This document shows, one piece after another, positions 34,254 through 42,613 of a stretch of DNA of 64,000 nucleotides. The stretch lies in assembly GCF_003219815.1 (NCBI RefSeq), contig NZ_QJVD01000002.1, positions 205,574 through 269,573 of the forward strand. Direction: 5' to 3'. Numbering within the stretch: the first letter of the stretch is position 1; every line of letters starts with the position of its first letter. This DNA is from Arthrobacter livingstonensis. GTDB taxonomy: Bacteria; Actinomycetota; Actinomycetes; Actinomycetales; Micrococcaceae. The position numbers and the translations under genes are program-made. The notes under the pieces were generated by a model, which saw only the letters and a list, made by a program, of their open reading frames with translations, searched no databases and had not been told where the DNA came from.

Positions 34254-35255
34254 ATGACGCAGACCTCCGCAGCCCCCGCCACGACCGCCGAACGCACCGC
34301 CCACGGATTCGGCCTGGCGTCCATTGCCGACGACGGATCCGTCCTTGACGTGTGGTTCCCAAGCCCCGCCCTGGGCGCGTCCGTCAACTCACTCGGCGCC
34401 GCCAGGGAGGCCGGCCCCGAGCTGACCGGGCTGGCCGTGGCCGGGCGCGACGACGACCGCGGTGTCACCCCGACGGTGGTGTTCGCCCAGATCGACCTGG
34501 ACCAGGCCCCCGCCGACGCCGTGGACGCCTACCTGCGCCTGCACCTGCTCTCCCACCGCCTGGCCGCGCCGAACACCATCAACCTCGACGGCATCTTCGG
34601 CCAGCTCAACAACGTGGTGTGGACCAACTTCGGCCCCGCCCCCGTGGAGGGCTTTGAGCTGACCCGGGCCAGGCTGCGCCGCCGCGGCACCGTCACTGTC
34701 TACTCGGTGGACAAGTTCCCGCGCATGGTGGACTACGTCCTACCCGCCGGGGTTCGCATTGCCGACGCGGACCGTGTCCGCCTCGGTGCCCACCTCGCCG
34801 ATGGAACCACGGTGATGCACGAGGGCTTCGTCAACTTCAACGCCGGCACGCTGGGCGCCTCCATGGTGGAAGGTCGCATTTCGGCCGGCGTCGTGGTGGG
34901 CAACGGCACCGACGTGGGCGGCGGTGCGTCCATCATGGGCATGCTCTCCGGCGGCGGCAAGGAGCGCATCGCCCTCGGCGACCGTGTGCTCCTGGGCGCC
35001 AACTCCGGCGTGGGCATCAGCATTGGCGACGACTCCGTCGTCGAGGCCGGACTCTACGTCACCGCCGGCACGCGGGTCCGCGTCCTGGGGCCGAAGAACG
35101 CCGACGGCGAGGACACCACCCTCATCGTCAAGGCCAGCGAGCTCTCCGGCGCGCCCAACCTGCTGTTCCGCCGCAACTCCAGCTCCGGCGAAGTCGAAGT
35201 GCTCCCCCGCAAGGGTTCCACCGTGGAGCTCAATGACTCGCTGCATAGCAACTAG
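34254..35255 (+). CDS. dapD: Tetrahydrodipicolinate N-succinyltransferase (actinobacterial type)
   Basis: A 333-residue protein of the actinobacterial DapD class, longer than E. coli DapD. An N-terminal alpha/beta region is followed by a left-handed beta-helix of hexapeptide repeats (about 165-290: [60 protein letters not shown]). [15 protein letters not shown] carries the catalytic Glu region. It transfers succinate from succinyl-CoA to tetrahydrodipicolinate in lysine/peptidoglycan synthesis. Divergent in direction from dapE but separated by the sigK module. The start is set by the -10 spacing. Confidence 0.92.
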   Translation: MTQTSAAPATTAERTAHGFGLASIADDGSVLDVWFPSPALGASVNSLGAAREAGPELTGLAVAGRDDDRGVTPTVVFAQIDLDQAPADAVDAYLRLHLLSHRLAAPNTINLDGIFGQLNNVVWTNFGPAPVEGFELTRARLRRRGTVTVYSVDKFPRMVDYVLPAGVRIADADRVRLGAHLADGTTVMHEGFVNFNAGTLGASMVEGRISAGVVVGNGTDVGGGASIMGMLSGGGKERIALGDRVLLGANSGVGISIGDDSVVEAGLYVTAGTRVRVLGPKNADGEDTTLIVKASELSGAPNLLFRRNSSSGEVEVLPRKGSTVELNDSLHSN

Positions 35256-35299
35256 GGCAGCTTGCACCACTTCAACCGGCCCGGCCCCGGGGCGCGGCC

Positions 35300-36190
35300 G
35301 TGAGCCGCAAACGCGGCCGGGCGTTGCTTGCCTGGCTCACGGTGACGGCACTGGCCGCAGCACTACTCATTGCCGGCGGCGTTTGGGTGGCCGGCTACTT
35401 TCGCGACTCACTTGCCCCTCCCCTGGCCATTGGCTGCACGGCCACTGTGGGCACCGGCACCTACCGCCTTGCCGTAGACCAGACGGAGAATGCGGCGCTG
35501 ATCAGCGCATTGTCCGTCCAGCGAGGCATGCCGGCCCGGGCAGCCTCGATCGCCCTGGCCACGTCGCTGCAGGAGTCCAAGCTGCGCAACATCGACTACG
35601 GCGACCTCGACTCGGTGGGCCTGTTTCAGCAGCGCCCCTCGCAGGAGTGGGGCACGGCTGAACAGATCATGGACCCCGTCTACTCCGCCACGGCCTTCTA
35701 CAACGTCCTGGAAAAGGTCCCCGGCTACGTTGACATGCCCCTGAACGACGCCGCTCAGATCGTCCAGCGTTCGGGGTTTCCGCAGGCTTATGCCCAGCAT
35801 GAGGGCCTTTCCCGCGCATTTGCCTCGGCCTTGACGGGGCAGTCGCCCGCCGCGCTGAACTGCACGCTGGCGCCGGCCACGCCCGTGGGCACCCCGAAAA
35901 CCCTGGAAGCCGCCCTGGATGCGGTACTGGGCCCGCTCCCCGTAACCAGCACTGCCGGGGAATCCTCCACCACCGTCACGGTGCCGGTCCCGGCAACGAT
36001 GGGCTGGGAAGTGGCCCACTGGTCCGTGGCCAACGCCCAGCAATTTGGCATCACGAAGGTCAGCTATGACGGCCGCCGGTGGGACCGCGACGCCAACAAC
36101 AATGGAACCAATGCAGGATGGCAGTCCGCCGGGACCGCAGCGGAGCCCCGCCACGTGGTGCTGTCCATGGCGGCACCGCCCGCACCATAG
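35300..36190 (+). CDS. Conserved membrane-anchored exported protein (lysozyme-like motif)
   Basis: A 296-residue protein starting at GTG 35300 with one N-terminal membrane helix (about 10-31). The middle carries the actinobacterial block SIALATSLQESKLRNIDYGD then DSVGLFQQRPSQEWGT, where 'LQES...DSxGLFQQRP' resembles a goose-type lysozyme/transglycosylase active region with Glu as candidate acid. Relatives are often labelled heavy-metal transporter or hypothetical, without evidence. The C-terminal 100 residues (STTVTVPVPATMGWEVAHWS) form a small extra domain. A cell-wall role is plausible. It follows dapD by 44 bases and may be cotranscribed. Confidence 0.75.
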   Translation: MSRKRGRALLAWLTVTALAAALLIAGGVWVAGYFRDSLAPPLAIGCTATVGTGTYRLAVDQTENAALISALSVQRGMPARAASIALATSLQESKLRNIDYGDLDSVGLFQQRPSQEWGTAEQIMDPVYSATAFYNVLEKVPGYVDMPLNDAAQIVQRSGFPQAYAQHEGLSRAFASALTGQSPAALNCTLAPATPVGTPKTLEAALDAVLGPLPVTSTAGESSTTVTVPVPATMGWEVAHWSVANAQQFGITKVSYDGRRWDRDANNNGTNAGWQSAGTAAEPRHVVLSMAAPPAP

Positions 36191-36208
36191 ACTGCGGGGG
36201 ACCGTGGG

Positions 36209-36820
36209 CTAAACGAGCAGTTCGACCACCGGTTGGACATAGCTGAGAAAGTTTTGCTGGTCATCGAGCAGGTGCTGGCTCATGATCAGCCGGTCGGGCT
36301 CGATGAACCAGGCGCGCGCCTCCGCCAGAGGCATTTCCACGATGGTGAGCGTAAAGTCCCGTGCGCTGCGCCCCAACTCCATTTCCCGGTTCTGCACCAT
36401 GTCGGCGAGCACCTTGTGCCCGCCCATGGTTTCGCGCTCCGCCGCCAACAGCTGGTAGGCGCTACATTGTTCCCGCGACCAGGTCAACGCGGCGCCAAAG
36501 TGGGCCTGCAGCACCCGTTGCAGCGCAGGCATGCCGGCGAAGTCGCCAAAATCTGGCGGATTCAGTGGCGGTTCCATCGCCGGGTGGACAGCCATCAGCC
36601 TGCCCCACCAGTGCTCCCATTGGTCCCGCAGGGCGTCGGTCCCGCCCAGATGTGCGGTCAGCTGGCTGTGGTCCGCTGCCCGGATGTGTGGGGCCATGTG
36701 GGACAGCGCCGGGTGGCCGGCGCCCGCCAGGTCCGCCACGTCCCGGATGTACAGGGCTATCAGCATGGGTCCGCAGGTATCCATGGTGATGCGCCACCCG
36801 GGGCCGCCCGTATGATGCAT
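36209..36820 (-). CDS. Hypothetical protein, about 203 residues
   Basis: No family was recognised. The protein is largely helical, without signal peptide or membrane helix, rich in Trp and His (DQWEHWWGRLMAVHPAM), and ends in a hydrophobic segment (LSYVQPVVELLV). The ATG at 36820 (MHHTGGPGWRIT) is preferred because GGAGG lies 8 bases upstream; a GTG 15 bases earlier is also open. It converges on the exported-protein gene with an 18-base gap. Codon use is that of the host. Confidence 0.6.
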   Translation of the reverse strand: MHHTGGPGWRITMDTCGPMLIALYIRDVADLAGAGHPALSHMAPHIRAADHSQLTAHLGGTDALRDQWEHWWGRLMAVHPAMEPPLNPPDFGDFAGMPALQRVLQAHFGAALTWSREQCSAYQLLAAERETMGGHKVLADMVQNREMELGRSARDFTLTIVEMPLAEARAWFIEPDRLIMSQHLLDDQQNFLSYVQPVVELLV

Positions 36821-37126
36821 AATTCTCGCCTCCACACGCTGCAGCGGGACTGCAGCACTCCCAACTCCTAAGGTTACTCTGTGCGGGGTTCCAGTGGCAG
36901 GACCGGTTCGAAAATGCCCGGATGGCTGATGACTATACGGGCGCAGCCGATGACCGAGGGCACGTTCCTGGTCCTGACTTTCCTGGTCGGTAAGCGGGAA
37001 TCGTCAAGGCTCCGACCGAGGAATTCCTTGAAATTGGCGTGTCTGCAGAGCTGGGATTAAGGCAGAATGACGGATAAAACAAGCACGACGGCGACCCGTG
37101 GATACATTTTCTGATTGGGGCATCGC
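36821..37126. other. Intergenic, possible decayed coding traces
   Basis: About 300 bases. A plus-strand frame near 36985-37080 reads AGIVKAPTEEFLEIGVSAEL without a start codon and with a stop directly before it, which looks like a worn fragment. No RNA gene or repeat was seen. Confidence 0.35.
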
Positions 37127-37873
37127 ATGAAAATCCGTTTTGCACCATGCGGCATTGTTTTGGCAGCGGCACTGGCAGCGGCGTTGACCCGTTGTGGAAA
37201 CTCCGGGACAGCCGGCACCTCCCCTTCGACCGGCCCGGCCGGAAACGCCGGGACAACCTCAGCGACGCCTTCGGCTTCCGCCGTCGCGAAGGCATATACG
37301 AACGATGACCTGGCCGCGATGCTCACGAAGCTCAAGGACCCCAAGGGCCGGGCGTTTACAGTCATTGCGGCCGCGCAGATCGATCAGGGGTTGCAGGTGG
37401 CCCGGCAGCTGCCCAAAACCGCGGTGATCACCCCGAAAGCGTGCGGGGTCCTGGCAACCAACAACTCCCAGGTGCCTGAGGGCAGCACTTACGCGGCCGC
37501 GAACAGCATTTCGGCCGCGGATAAGACCAGCATCACCGTCACTGCGTTCGCCGTCAAGGATGCTTCCTCGATGGCCCGGCAGTTATCTGCGAGCCAGAAA
37601 GCGGCCTCGCAGTGTTCATCGGTGACCATCGCCGTGGCGGGAAAGAAAACCACCACCAAGGTCATGCCGGTGCCTGTCACCACGAGCGGTGATACCTCTC
37701 CGGGTTCGTTGACCAGTGAGACTGCCCCGACCGGGCGGAAAATCACTGCCCTCACGGTGACCGCCATCAAAGGCAACCTCGCGGCCACTGTCGTCAAGAC
37801 CGGCACTGCGATCACCCCCGCCGCCGGCGGCGAACTAGTCAAGCTCGTCAACACCATCCTCGCCAACAAATAA
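37127..37873 (+). CDS. Hypothetical exported protein with odd lipobox
   Basis: A 248-residue protein. The signal helix (FAPCGIVLAAALAAALTRC) ends in LTRC at Cys23; Arg at -1 is unusual for a lipobox, so lipidation is doubtful. A Gly/Thr/Ser/Pro linker follows, and then a domain with two cysteines (PKACGVLATN and ASQCSSVTIA) and an alternating strand pattern (TSITVTAFAVKDASSMARQL), reminiscent of PknH-type sensor or LpqH-like lipoprotein domains. No firm family. It is flanked by long non-coding gaps and appears to be a single-gene unit. Confidence 0.65.
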   Translation: MKIRFAPCGIVLAAALAAALTRCGNSGTAGTSPSTGPAGNAGTTSATPSASAVAKAYTNDDLAAMLTKLKDPKGRAFTVIAAAQIDQGLQVARQLPKTAVITPKACGVLATNNSQVPEGSTYAAANSISAADKTSITVTAFAVKDASSMARQLSASQKAASQCSSVTIAVAGKKTTTKVMPVPVTTSGDTSPGSLTSETAPTGRKITALTVTAIKGNLAATVVKTGTAITPAAGGELVKLVNTILANK

Positions 37874-38070
37874 AACTTCAGGCGCCGATCGGTTGCCCAA
37901 CGCCCCCATGTTCATGCCTCTCCATGAACGGTGGACCGGTCCTGGCGGATGTTCATGCGTGAGACACATCGACCAACTTCAGCGGCTGTCGGGAGTCTCT
38001 ATTATCGTGCATGCAATATCCAGCCACTTCCCCTGACCCGGGAGGCGGGGGCCGATGGTGGCGTGGGAAG

Positions 38071-38694
38071 TCAGGGAGCCAGCAGGGATTGCAGGTGGCG
38101 GCGCAGGGTGGCCTGGCCCTGTTCCGCGCTGGACCAGCCCGGCTGCAGGACCATGCGGACGCTCAGCCCGTCCAGCACGGCGATGAGGCGCTCGGCCTCG
38201 TCCACCGGTTCGGGAGAACCTGCCATGAGGCCGCTTTCGAGCAGTTGCAGCACCACGCGGCCCACTACGGCGCCCGTGGCTCGGTAGTCGTCCTGCGCGG
38301 CGTCCTGCAGAGCGCCTCCGGTACGGGCTGCCAACATGAATTCCATGTGGACCACAGCCTCGGCGCTGCGCTGCGGGTCAAGGGGAAGCAGTTCCTCCAG
38401 CACCACGACACATTTCGCCACGAGCTCCGAGCCGTCCTGCGGCAGCGGGGACTGCTCCAGCTCCTCCAGCCGGTCCAGGGCACGCAGGTGGATGCGCTCG
38501 GAATTGACCCTGAAGGCAAACTCCATGAGCTCTGCCTGGTTCTCAAAATAGTGGCGCACCGAGCCCAGTGCCAGGCCTGCCCGGGAAGCGACGTTGCGGA
38601 GGGAGGCTTGTGCGATCCCTTGCCCCTGGATCACCTCGAAGACGGCATCGGCAACCAATTCGCGGCGGTCATCCGCATTCACAATTTTAGGCAC
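38071..38694 (-). CDS. TetR/AcrR family transcriptional regulator
   Basis: A 207-residue protein with an N-terminal HTH (residues about 9-54: RRELVADAVFEVIQGQGIAQ, ASLRNVASRAGLALGSVRHY, FENQAELMEFA) and a helical ligand-binding C-terminus with a TetR_C_6-like look (AVVHMEFMLAARTGGALQDA). It starts at a GTG. The controlled gene is not evident: the neighbours are a small membrane protein upstream and an exported protein. A 10-bp inverted repeat brackets its promoter region. Confidence 0.87.
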   Translation of the reverse strand: MPKIVNADDRRELVADAVFEVIQGQGIAQASLRNVASRAGLALGSVRHYFENQAELMEFAFRVNSERIHLRALDRLEELEQSPLPQDGSELVAKCVVVLEELLPLDPQRSAEAVVHMEFMLAARTGGALQDAAQDDYRATGAVVGRVVLQLLESGLMAGSPEPVDEAERLIAVLDGLSVRMVLQPGWSSAEQGQATLRRHLQSLLAP

Positions 38695-38706
38695 AAGTCT
38701 TTTTTA

Positions 38707-38769
38707 GCACAGATGTTTCATCATTCAACCAATTGCGCTGCCGACGCGGGGGATGTCGCACATCTGTGC
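38707..38769. promoter_or_regulatory. Spaced inverted repeat around tetR promoter
   Basis: GCACAGATGT (38707-38716) and ACATCTGTGC (38760-38769) are perfect 10-bp complements separated by 43 bases, just upstream of the TetR gene. They could be two operator half-sites or sites bound cooperatively. Confidence 0.4.
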
Positions 38770-38777
38770 GGTCACTG

Positions 38778-38960
38778 CTACTTGCCGAGGGCGGATTTAC
38801 GCTTGCCCACGAGTGCCACTACAACCAGCGCCGCCGTGATGACGGCCGCCCCAATGACGAATGGCCACAGTTCCGCATGCCCGACCAATGCCACAACGCC
38901 GAGCACTACGGTGACCAGCCCCAGCGCCAGGGCGGAGGCCTGGCTAATCATCTTCAACAT
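38778..38960 (-). CDS. Small two-TM membrane protein
   Basis: A 60-residue protein, MLKMISQASALALGLVTVVL followed by a second helix (WPFVIGAAVITAALVVVALV) and a basic tail GKRKSALGK. AGGAG lies 6 bases before the ATG, making translation likely. No family was recognised. It could be cotranscribed with the downstream TetR gene, but the spaced inverted repeat lies between them. Confidence 0.65.
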   Translation of the reverse strand: MLKMISQASALALGLVTVVLGVVALVGHAELWPFVIGAAVITAALVVVALVGKRKSALGK

Positions 38961-39158
38961 TTGTTTCTCCTGATGGCTGTTTCACTACACAACTGCTGCC
39001 TACACAACAACGGCGGGTGGCTCCCAGGAAGGGAAAGCCGCCCGCCGCCGTCGTACTTGGCTGGGGATTATCGGGCCGGCAATGGGCCCACAGCTCCGAG
39101 GGACCCGCCCCGAGCTTGCGAGGCAAGTAGGGCGTTTGGGCCCACGCTTGCCAGGTTC

Positions 39159-39186
39159 CCGGGAAATCGCGCCAGCGATTTCCCGG
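39159..39186 (-). terminator. Hairpin terminator after gltA
   Basis: CCGGGAAATCGC pairs perfectly with GCGATTTCCCGG over 12 bases around a GCCA loop, 16 bases past the gltA stop. Additional GC-rich inverted segments lie at 39080-39150. Confidence 0.75.
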
Positions 39187-39201
39187 CCCGGCAAGTGGGG
39201 A

Positions 39202-40485
39202 CTAGCGCGAAGGATACATGCGCTCCGGCTCGCCCGTGTACAGCTGGCGCGGGCGGCCAATCTTGGTCTGCGGGTCCTTCATCATTTCACGCCACTGGGC
39301 AATCCAGCCCGGAAGGCGGCCGATGGCGAAGAGCACCGTGAACATCTTTTCGGGGAATCCCATGGCCTTGTAGATCAAGCCGGTGTAGAAGTCCACGTTC
39401 GGGTAGAGCTTGCGGGAGATGAAGTACTCATCCGTCAGCGCAACCTCTTCCAGGCGCATGGCGATGTCCAGGAGTTCGTCGTTGCCGCCCAACTTCTCGA
39501 GAATCTCGTGGGCAGTTTCCTTGACGATCTTGGCGCGGGGATCGTAGTTCTTGTACACGCGGTGGCCGAAGCCCATGAGCTTGACCCCGTCTTCCTTGTT
39601 CTTCACACGCTCAACGAACTTCTCAACGGGCTCGCCGCTGGCCTGAATCTGACGGAGCATGTTCAGCACAGCCTCGTTGGCGCCGCCGTGCAGCGGGCCG
39701 AACAGGGCATTGATGCCGGCAGAAACCGACGCGAACATGTTGGCGTTCGCGGAGCCGACAAGGCGCACGGTGGAGGTGGAGCAGTTTTGCTCGTGGTCCG
39801 CATGGAGGATCAGCAGCAGGTCCAGGGCCTTGACTACCACCGGGTCCATCTCGTAGGGCTCGGCCGGCAGGCCGAAGCTCAGGCGCAGGAAGTTCTCCAC
39901 CAGGCCCATGGAGTTGTCCGGGTAAAGCATGGGCTGGCCAATGGACTTCTTGTGGGCGTAGGCGGCCAGGACAGGCAGTTTGGCCATCAGGCGGATGGTG
40001 GCCATTTCGACCTGTTCGTCGTCGAACGGGTCCAGCGAGTCCTGGTAGAACGTGGACAGGGCCGAAACCGCCGAGGAGAGCACCGGCATGGGGTGCGCGT
40101 CGCGCGGGAAGCCGCCAAAGAAGCCCTTGAGGTCCTCGTGCAGCATGGTGTGGCGGCGGATCCGCTGGTCAAACCGGTCCAACTCGGCCGGGGTGGGCAA
40201 GTTGCCGTAGATCAAAAGGTAGGACACTTCCAGGAAGCTGGAGTGCTCCGCCAATTCCTCGATGGGGTAGCCGCGGTAACGCAGGATGCCCTGGTCGCCG
40301 TCAATGTAGGTGATGGCCGACGAGGTGGCGGCGGTATTCACGAAACCGGGGTCGTAGGTGACCGCACCGGTGCTTGCCAGCAGCTTGGACACGTCGTAAC
40401 CGGCGTTGCCTTCTACGGCTTCAATCCGCGGAAGCTCAAGCTCTCCGCCGTCGTAGCGCAGTGTGGCGCTCGTGGAATCAGACAT
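39202..40485 (-). CDS. gltA: Citrate synthase
   Basis: A 427-residue type II citrate synthase. Catalytic residues are seen in LFGPLHGGANEAVLNML (His) and MGFGHRVYKNYDPRAKIV (His and Asp); ILHADHEQNCSTSTVRLVGS is the substrate-binding block. The N-terminal beta domain (ATLRYDGGELELPRIEAVEG) is characteristic of the longer bacterial hexameric class. It condenses acetyl-CoA with oxaloacetate to enter the TCA cycle. The ATG at 40485 is fixed by GGGGA about 6 bases upstream; the longer frame has no support. A perfect palindrome 157 bases upstream may be an operator. Confidence 0.95.
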   Translation of the reverse strand: MSDSTSATLRYDGGELELPRIEAVEGNAGYDVSKLLASTGAVTYDPGFVNTAATSSAITYIDGDQGILRYRGYPIEELAEHSSFLEVSYLLIYGNLPTPAELDRFDQRIRRHTMLHEDLKGFFGGFPRDAHPMPVLSSAVSALSTFYQDSLDPFDDEQVEMATIRLMAKLPVLAAYAHKKSIGQPMLYPDNSMGLVENFLRLSFGLPAEPYEMDPVVVKALDLLLILHADHEQNCSTSTVRLVGSANANMFASVSAGINALFGPLHGGANEAVLNMLRQIQASGEPVEKFVERVKNKEDGVKLMGFGHRVYKNYDPRAKIVKETAHEILEKLGGNDELLDIAMRLEEVALTDEYFISRKLYPNVDFYTGLIYKAMGFPEKMFTVLFAIGRLPGWIAQWREMMKDPQTKIGRPRQLYTGEPERMYPSR

Positions 40486-40641
40486 GGAGTCCCCTTCATG
40501 AGGTAGCCCGCGAAAGGCTTTGGTCAGATCTACGCAACTTTTCCGCCCGTGGGGTTCACCACGCACCGAAAGACCGGGTTGCGCGGCTGTCGAAGTTGCT
40601 GCGGGGCAGCGGCTGCGAATCGGCGCAAAGGAGCACGGTGG

Positions 40642-40655
40642 CATAGACGTCTATG
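40642..40655. promoter_or_regulatory. Perfect 14-bp palindrome upstream of gltA
   Basis: CATAGACGTCTATG is fully self-complementary and lies in the gltA upstream region, a plausible regulator-binding site. It does not match the GlxR (TGTGA-N6-TCACA) pattern. Confidence 0.4.
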
Positions 40656-40727
40656 TAAGAAACTACCGCTTAGGTGCCTTCCAACACCAATCCACGGCCC
40701 GTTCCGGGGCCGTCAAGGCCTGAATCG

Positions 40728-41885
40728 TCACGAATTTGCGCCGAGCCGCGCAACGGCGGCGGCAATGCGCTCATCGGTGCCGGTCAGCGAAACGCGGATG
40801 AAGCCATGCCCGGCCTCGCCGTAAAACGTGCCGGATCCGACCACGATGCCCAACGCGGCAAGCCTGCCAATGGTGGTCCAGGTGTCCTCGCCCGCCGTGC
40901 ACCACAGGTACAGCCCGGCCTCGGAATGGTGGATTGACAGGCCAAATGCCTCGAGCGCGCCGGCCAGCTGTTCGCGCCGCGACCTGTACAGGGCCTTTTG
41001 GGCGCTGACGTGGGCGTCGTCGCCCAGTGCCACGCGCATGGCCTCCTGCACCGGGAACGGCACAATCATGCCGGCGTGCTTGCGGCTGCTGACCAGGTTC
41101 GCCATGATCCCGGAGTCACCGGCCACAAAGGCGGCCCGGTAGCCGGCCACGTTGGACTGCTTGCTCAGCGAGTACAGGGCCAGCAGCCCGTCATTGCTGC
41201 CTCCACTGACACGGGGATCAAGGACGCTGGGCACGGCCTCACCTCCGTTTTCCGGGTCCCACCGGCCCCAGCCAAGTTCGCCGTAGCACTCATCGGAGGC
41301 CACCACGGCGCCAATCCCGCGCGCTTGTGCCACCAGTTCGGCCAGTTCCGCGATGGGGCGGACCATGCCGTTGGGGTTGCCGGGGGAATTGACCCAGATA
41401 AGGCGCACGCGGGCCCGGGTGCCGGCGTCGAGGTCGTCCAGCGAATCAGCGGCAACGGACGTGGCACCGGCGAAAACCGCACCCATGTCATAGGTGGGGT
41501 AGGCCACCGTGGGGCGGACGACGACATCACCGGCTCCCAGCCCCAGCAACAGCGGGAGCCACGCCACCATTTCCTTCGAGCCCACGGTGGGCATGACGTC
41601 GTTGGCGTCCAGGCCGGGGACGTTGCGGCGGCGGGCAAACCAGTCCACGATGGCCTGGCGCAGGGCCGGGGTCCCGTGGGTGGTGGGATAGCCGGGGGCG
41701 TCGGAGGCCGCCTTCAACGCGTCCTGAATCAGGGCAGGCGTGGGGTCCACCGGCGTGCCGATTGAGAGGTTCACCATGCCATCCGGGTGTTTGGCTGCCG
41801 TGGCCATGTAAGGGGCCATGGAGTCCCACGGGTAGTCAGGAAGCTGCAGGCCATGCCGGACTGGATTGTGCGGTGCCGTGCTCAT
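40728..41885 (-). CDS. dapC: Succinyldiaminopimelate transaminase
   Basis: A 385-residue fold-type I PLP aminotransferase of the actinobacterial DapC group. The PLP lysine lies in ALYSLSKQSNVAGYRAAFVA; WVNSPGNPNG and ASDECYGELGW are the cofactor-contact motifs, and LPDYPWDSMAPYMATAAKHP is the typical beginning. It makes N-succinyl-diaminopimelate from the keto precursor with glutamate as donor, between DapD and DapE. It follows fdxA by 10 bases, the usual actinobacterial fdxA-dapC pairing, so the two are cotranscribed. The ATG at 41885 is the family start. Confidence 0.93.
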   Translation of the reverse strand: MSTAPHNPVRHGLQLPDYPWDSMAPYMATAAKHPDGMVNLSIGTPVDPTPALIQDALKAASDAPGYPTTHGTPALRQAIVDWFARRRNVPGLDANDVMPTVGSKEMVAWLPLLLGLGAGDVVVRPTVAYPTYDMGAVFAGATSVAADSLDDLDAGTRARVRLIWVNSPGNPNGMVRPIAELAELVAQARGIGAVVASDECYGELGWGRWDPENGGEAVPSVLDPRVSGGSNDGLLALYSLSKQSNVAGYRAAFVAGDSGIMANLVSSRKHAGMIVPFPVQEAMRVALGDDAHVSAQKALYRSRREQLAGALEAFGLSIHHSEAGLYLWCTAGEDTWTTIGRLAALGIVVGSGTFYGEAGHGFIRVSLTGTDERIAAAVARLGANS

Positions 41886-41895
41886 CGGATGCGTA

Positions 41896-42219
41896 TCAGC
41901 CCTGGTTCTGCGGCGGAAGCGCCGCGATGATGGGATGGTCGGTGTGCGTGTTGCCGACCTTGGCGGCCCCGCCGGGGGAACCCAGGACATCAAAGAACTC
42001 CACGTTGGCCTTGTAGTATTCGGCCCATTCCTCGGGGGTGTCGTCCTCGTAGTAGATGGCCTCCACCGGGCAGACCGGTTCGCAGGCACCACAGTCAACG
42101 CACTCGTCGGGGTGGATGTAGAGGGAGCGTTCACCTTCGTAGATACAGTCAACAGGGCACTCCTCAACACATGCCTTGTCCTTGACATCCACGCACGGCT
42201 GCGCAATTACATACGTCAC
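41896..42219 (-). CDS. fdxA: Seven-iron ferredoxin FdxA
   Basis: A 107-residue ferredoxin. The first cluster ligand set is C-x7-C-x3-CP (CVDVKDKACVEECPVDCIYEG region), a [3Fe-4S] type, and the second is CVDCGACEPVCPVEAIYYED, a complete [4Fe-4S] motif. The C-terminal extension (EWAEYYKANVEFFDVLGSPG) is typical of actinobacterial FdxA. It passes electrons to partners such as cytochromes P450 or radical enzymes. GAGGAAGG lies 7 bases before the ATG. First gene of fdxA-dapC. Confidence 0.94.
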   Translation of the reverse strand: MTYVIAQPCVDVKDKACVEECPVDCIYEGERSLYIHPDECVDCGACEPVCPVEAIYYEDDTPEEWAEYYKANVEFFDVLGSPGGAAKVGNTHTDHPIIAALPPQNQG

Positions 42220-42315
42220 GTCCCGACCTTCCTCACAAAAGACTCAACCGCCGGCTGGAGGCCGGGGTACGTTCATTATCCCCCACCGTACCCCGACCCG
42301 CATCCCAGCGAGACT

Positions 42316-42321
42316 TAGTAT
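42316..42321 (+). promoter_or_regulatory. Leaderless -10 box for 42328 gene
   Basis: TAGTAT lies 6 bases before the GTG at 42328. Confidence 0.5.
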
Positions 42322-42327
42322 GAAGAG

Positions 42328-42549
42328 GTGAACCGTGCCCTTGAACTTCTCTCCGCCCTCCCCCTGGGCACCCGCGTTGTGGTCCGGTACAGGATCGAGG
42401 GCGGCAGCACCGACGTCCTGGGCGGACTTACGGCCCGGGACGCGCTGGGCGTGACCGTGGCGACCCGCGCCGGTGACGTTGTGGTGGCCCTGGCCGACGT
42501 CCAGCTGGCCAAGCCGGTCCCCCCGCCTCCCCCGCGCCGCTCTCGGTAA
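42328..42549 (+). CDS. Stand-alone N-terminal domain of Rv0428c-type acetyltransferase
   Basis: A 73-residue protein: LGTRVVVRYRIEGGSTDVLG, then TVATRAGDVVVALADVQLAK, then a Pro-rich tail PVPPPPPRRSR. From memory this is the small SH3-like N-terminal domain found in larger GNAT acetyltransferases next to fdxA in Streptomyces and mycobacteria (pattern RVVVRRR...TDxLGxL...GxVTVxLADVVAAKPVPP). Here the catalytic GNAT domain is absent and the protein stops after the linker. It may be a natural single-domain version or a truncation. Divergent from fdxA. Confidence 0.7.
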   Translation: MNRALELLSALPLGTRVVVRYRIEGGSTDVLGGLTARDALGVTVATRAGDVVVALADVQLAKPVPPPPPRRSR

Positions 42550-42560
42550 CAACCGCCGTC

Positions 42561-42613
42561 ACTGGACAGTTGTGGCTGCTAAGCCTCGGTCTAAACAGCC
42601 ACAACTGTCCAGT
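42561..42613. terminator. Long palindromic bidirectional terminator
   Basis: ACTGGACAGTTGTGGCTG (42561-42578) pairs perfectly with its complement at 42596-42613 around a 17-base loop, between two convergent genes. The last arm base touches the stop codon of the minus-strand gene. Confidence 0.75.

Noticed and set aside
36933-37295. 120-codon minus-strand frame upstream of the exported protein
   Set aside because: It overlaps the exported-protein gene antisense and shows only shadow composition (Arg/Ser/Pro-rich).
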